Below, one piece after another: positions 61,176-64,000 of a stretch of 64,000 bases of DNA. The DNA is from Campylobacteraceae bacterium. GTDB lineage: Bacteria > Campylobacterota > Campylobacteria > Campylobacterales > Sulfurovaceae. The first letter of the stretch is position 1. Every line of letters begins with the position of its first letter. Location: assembly GCA_027065385.1 (NCBI GenBank), contig JAMOOP010000108.1, positions 28,628 to 92,627 of the forward strand. The letters run 5' to 3'. Position numbers and translations under genes: made by a program. Under the pieces are notes generated by a model. The model was not told where the DNA came from. It ran no database searches and saw only the letters and a program-made list of their open reading frames with translations.

Positions 61176-63212
61176 ATTTCAAATCCCATAGGGACAAAGT
61201 TCAAATTACAAATCCAAACAAGCAATATATTGATTTTAGTAGTTTCAAATCCCATAGGGACAAAGTTCAAATTTAATTATAGGGAATTTATCAGATGATG
61301 CACAATTATGTTTCAAATCCCATAGGGACAAAGTTCAAATACCCATAATGAACCTCCTGCATCAATCACATTGATGTTTCAAATCCCATAGGGACAAAGT
61401 TCAAATGGACTCCTTGAGGAAGAGAAAGAGGAAGAGGAGAACAGTTTCAAATCCCATAGGGACAAAGTTCAAATTTACTAAATTAGATGATTTATTTTTA
61501 GCTAAAGATTGTTTCAAATCCCATAGGGACAAAGTTCAAATTATATCGATGACCCTAAAGACGATTATAATACTAGTTTCAAATCCCATAGGGACAAAGT
61601 TCAAATATATGAAGCAAGAAGTCGGAGGGAAAATTATTAAGTTTCAAATCCCATAGGGACAAAGTTCAAATTTTTATACAGGATGATGACCTTACAAAGC
61701 TAGAGTTTCAAATCCCATAGGGACAAAGTTCAAATGAACTTGAAAATGACGCTGATGACATAGAAAAGGAAGTGTTTCAAATCCCATAGGGACAAAGTTC
61801 AAATTTACTATCCAATATGGGCGATTGTTGTAATTGTGAAGTTTCAAATCCCATAGGGACAAAGTTCAAATTTACTATCCAATATGGGCGATTGTTGTAA
61901 TTGTGAAGTTTCAAATCCCATAGGGACAAAGTTCAAATAAAATAATATTACTGTTCAAGAAATATACAAGTAGGTTTCAAATCCCATAGGGACAAAGTTC
62001 AAATAATTATCTCCACATTATTATGTTGTATCTTCTTACAGTTTCAAATCCCATAGGGACAAAGTTCAAATAGACGATGAGGTTAAGAGGTTACAAGCAG
62101 AACTATCGTTTCAAATCCCATAGGGACAAAGTTCAAATAACAACCCTTAAAACTCAAAGGGGTAAAGTCATGTTTCAAATCCCATAGGGACAAAGTTCAA
62201 ATAGTAACAGGGAAAGTAAATGTATTAGATGTAATGTCGTTTCAAATCCCATAGGGACAAAGTTCAAATCGGTATAGCTCAAACTATCTAATCTTTCAAA
62301 ATCGTTTCAAATCCCATAGGGACAAAGTTCAAATAGATATGAAAAATAAAAAAAACACTAAAGGAATTTGCATGTTTCAAATCCCATAGGGACAAAGTTC
62401 AAATCTTGGCGGTAACATACTATACCTTTATAGGTATATTGTTTCAAATCCCATAGGGACAAAGTTCAAATGTTGGTCTAGGAGCTGATAGGGCTTTAGA
62501 GACGATGTTTCAAATCCCATAGGGACAAAGTTCAAATGTAAGCATAAAGATTTTGACCAGCTGATAGGATTGTTTCAAATCCCATAGGGACAAAGTTCAA
62601 ATGGTCAAACTATCAGGTATAGGTTCAGGTTTCAACAAAGTTTCAAATCCCATAGGGACAAAGTTCAAATTTACTATAGATGAGATACGCCCCACCTGCA
62701 ATAGCAGGTTTCAAATCCCATAGGGACAAAGTTCAAATCTGTATTCCCTACGGCATACTGTTTTCCTATTCCAGCGTTTCAAATCCCATAGGGACAAAGT
62801 TCAAATATCCCTTTTGCTACATCTAAGGCTGTTCTTTTTTTTGGTTTCAAATCCCATAGGGACAAAGTTCAAATGAGGTCTGAACGAGCCTCTAAGTCAT
62901 CTACTCTCAGTTTCAAATCCCATAGGGACAAAGTTCAAATTTCTCTTTTACCATCAATAGTAAGATTTGCTTTTCGGTTTCAAATCCCATAGGGACAAAG
63001 TTCAAATATTTCCAGGTTGGGAAAATCTTAAGATGAAAGAGTGGTGTTTCAAATCCCATAGGGACAAAGTTCAAATAGAGTTCGAAATTTAAAAAAGAAG
63101 GGGAAACTGCCGGTTTCAAATCCCATAGGGACAAAGTTCAAATATAAGTCTGTTTTTTCACTAAAAATAGAAACAACTCCAGTTTCAAATCCCATAGGGA
63201 CAAAGTTCAAAT
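61176..63212 (-). CRISPR. CRISPR array of 31 repeats and 30 spacers
   Basis: A 31-base repeat, starting GTTTCAAAT, with a TCCC-ATA-GGGA core and ending GTTCAAAT, recurs at 61176, 61242, 61310 and so on to 63182. Spacers are about 34-37 bases. The left-most repeat has A in place of the first G; others look identical. The reverse complement ends TTGAAAC, the usual 5' handle side of type I/III crRNAs, so the array is probably transcribed on the minus strand. Two neighbouring spacers (61805-61840, 61872-61907) are identical. No cas gene is in the window, so type is unassigned. Confidence 0.97.
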
Positions 63213-63430
63213 AGCAACCAAATTGCTATTTTTCGGACTCTTTTTCTTATTTGAACGAAATAATTATACTTTTATTTAGCTTAAATTAACAAGTGCTAAA
63301 TTTAAAAAGACCGAAAAATAGGTGTTTTAGAAAACTTAAACTAAGCTTTGAAAGACCTCTATATATATATTAATGATACCCCTCAAAAAATAGTACCAAT
63401 AATATATTATTAAAAATAGTAAATTACTAT
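63213..63430 (-). promoter_or_regulatory. Probable CRISPR leader
   Basis: AT-rich stretch next to the right-hand, probably newest, repeat. It carries an 11-bp perfect inverted repeat, CTATTTTTCGG (63226-63236) and CCGAAAAATAG (63311-63321). No coding region seen. The small hairpin AGCAA/TTGCT followed by ATTTTT would instead fit a plus-strand terminator, so orientation remains inferential. Confidence 0.5.
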
Positions 63431-63458
63431 AAAAGAGATTTATAAAATCTCTTTTTAT
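63431..63458. terminator. Bidirectional hairpin between leader and next locus
   Basis: AAAAGAGATTT (63431-63441), ATA, AAATCTCTTTT (63445-63455): an 11-bp perfect stem with T runs on both strands. Confidence 0.65.
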
Positions 63459-63579
63459 AATAAATTATATTAACAATAGACACACAAAATAAAACAAAAA
63501 ATAACATATAACATTATTAAATTTTTTCCAAATTTTATTTTTTTTTAAGCAAGTTTGTTATATGATAGTGAAATAAAAA

Positions 63580-63745
63580 GTCAGATAGAAGAAGTGAAGC
63601 CCTCAGGACCTGAAAAACCAACAAACTTCACTTCTAAAAGAGATTTTACTAACTTTTATATTAAAATCTACTTTAATCTATCTGATTTTCTCAAGAGATG
63701 TTGGTATCTGGACTCTTGAAAATTAAATTACAATTTTCAAGGAGT
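63580..63745 (+). ncRNA. Candidate structured RNA leader with nested helices
   Basis: Five complementary segments precede an AAGGAG site: an outer helix AGTCAGATAGA with TCTATCTGATT; inside it AGAAGTGAAG with CTTCACTTCT and AGATTTTA with TAAAATCT (a three-way junction); then TCAAGAG with CTCTTGA; then TTGAAAATT with AATTTTCAA next to the start. Does not match a riboswitch class I recognise. Confidence 0.45.
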
Positions 63746-63750
63746 CTATT

Positions 63751-63873
63751 ATGTCTGCAATGCCACAAAGAACACGAGTTTTAATTAAAGATTTACTTTT
63801 TCAAGAAAAATATAAATTAACCAATACCCAAATTGATATTATGTCATATATATTTAATTCTCAAACTTGGGCT
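63751..63873 (+). pseudogene. 5' fragment of an unidentified gene, interrupted after 41 codons
   Basis: ATG with AAGGAG upstream encodes MSAMPQRTRVLIKDLLF and LTNTQIDIMSYIFNSQTWA, perhaps the start of a winged-helix DNA-binding protein. After codon 41 the reading frame passes into a hairpin that looks like the end of a mobile element and stops at 63939. No family recognised. Confidence 0.5.
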
Positions 63874-64000
63874 GTGAACCTCCCCACCCTTCTAGTAAAA
63901 CTAGATAGGGTGGGGCTTCCTTTATGGAAAGTTTTATAAGAGTCAGATATATACTCTTAAGGGTTGGAACACAAACCCTCTACCTGCTATCTCTAAAATT
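63874..64000 (-). mobile_element. Putative right end of an IS200/IS605-type element with omegaRNA-like hairpins
   Basis: On the minus strand, a stem of 15 pairs with one bulge (63882-63915) leads to GGGGAGGTTCAC ending at 63874, like the 3' end of TnpB guide RNAs. Two more hairpins, AGGGTT/AACCCT (63960-63979) and AAGAGT/ACTCTT (63938-63958), precede it. tnpB would lie to the right, outside the window; its coding end is not recognised here. Confidence 0.5.

Noticed and set aside
61405-61656. ORF of 83 residues inside the CRISPR array
   Set aside because: It is a chance reading through repeats and spacers; the repeated peptide comes from the repeat.
62913-63134. Minus-strand ORF of 73 residues inside the CRISPR array
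   Set aside because: Same reason: it reads through repeats (recurrent FVPMGFE) and is not a gene.
63580-63745. Retron msr-msd RNA
   Set aside because: No reverse transcriptase follows, and the nested helices do not show the expected layout.

Overview
The window is a low-GC chromosomal segment of a member of the Campylobacterota (formerly Epsilonproteobacteria). Evidence is the gene content and protein character: a nifS-nifU pair with a three-part NifU, a KpsC-like capsule protein, sulfide:quinone oxidoreductase beside a polysulfide-reductase-type operon, and heme d1 biosynthesis genes. This fits a sulfur-metabolising, probably denitrifying lineage such as Sulfurimonas, Sulfurovum or an Arcobacter relative; species cannot be named from sequence reading alone.

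Layout. 1-2602 (minus): rpsL-rpsG-fusA, with fusA cut by the window edge. 2938-6674: truncated hemoglobin, a capsule Kdo-transferase-like protein and a membrane-anchored peptide-type ABC substrate-binding protein. 6935-13205 (plus): sulfur block with sulfide:quinone oxidoreductase, a 55-residue small protein and psrABC. 13329-14896: Mrp ATPase and a small periplasmic protein. 15056-19693 (minus): a tightly overlapping siroheme/heme d1 operon (cytochrome c, nirJ, nirF, SUMT, Crp/Fnr regulator, precorrin-2 dehydrogenase). 20512-22705: nifS-nifU. 22803-28711: lipoproteins, Pcm, NlpC/P60, gltX and a sugar transferase.

28848-38567 (plus) is one translationally coupled operon: a 2507-residue secreted multi-domain protein followed by three type IV pilin-like proteins, a likely giant pilus-tip or surface adhesin with its own minor pilins. 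It is followed by hpf and by two tandem paralogous OmpR-type regulators, the second with Glu in place of the phospho-acceptor Asp. 40956-50413 (minus) is housekeeping: def-clpP-tig, serA-serC, an RraA-like protein, a nuclease lipoprotein, purM, lspA and glmM. 50539-55210 (plus): thrS-infC and groES-groEL, with a tRNA-Met between them on the minus strand.

The accessory end, 55357-64000, is the most unusual part. Three consecutive overlapping genes each encode a different dynamin-like GTPase, followed convergently by an Rpn-family PD-(D/E)XK nuclease, then a CRISPR array of 31 repeats and 30 spacers with no cas genes in the window. The repeat's reverse complement ends in TTGAAAC, and the degenerate repeat is at the left, so the array probably reads leftward from an AT-rich leader on its right. 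Beyond it lie a candidate structured RNA upstream of a short ORF, and what looks like the right end of an IS200/IS605-type element (GGGGAGGTTCAC end plus hairpins, omegaRNA-like) that interrupts that ORF. The three-dynamin operon is the best candidate for an undescribed system, possibly membrane remodelling or phage defence; this function is inferred, not shown.
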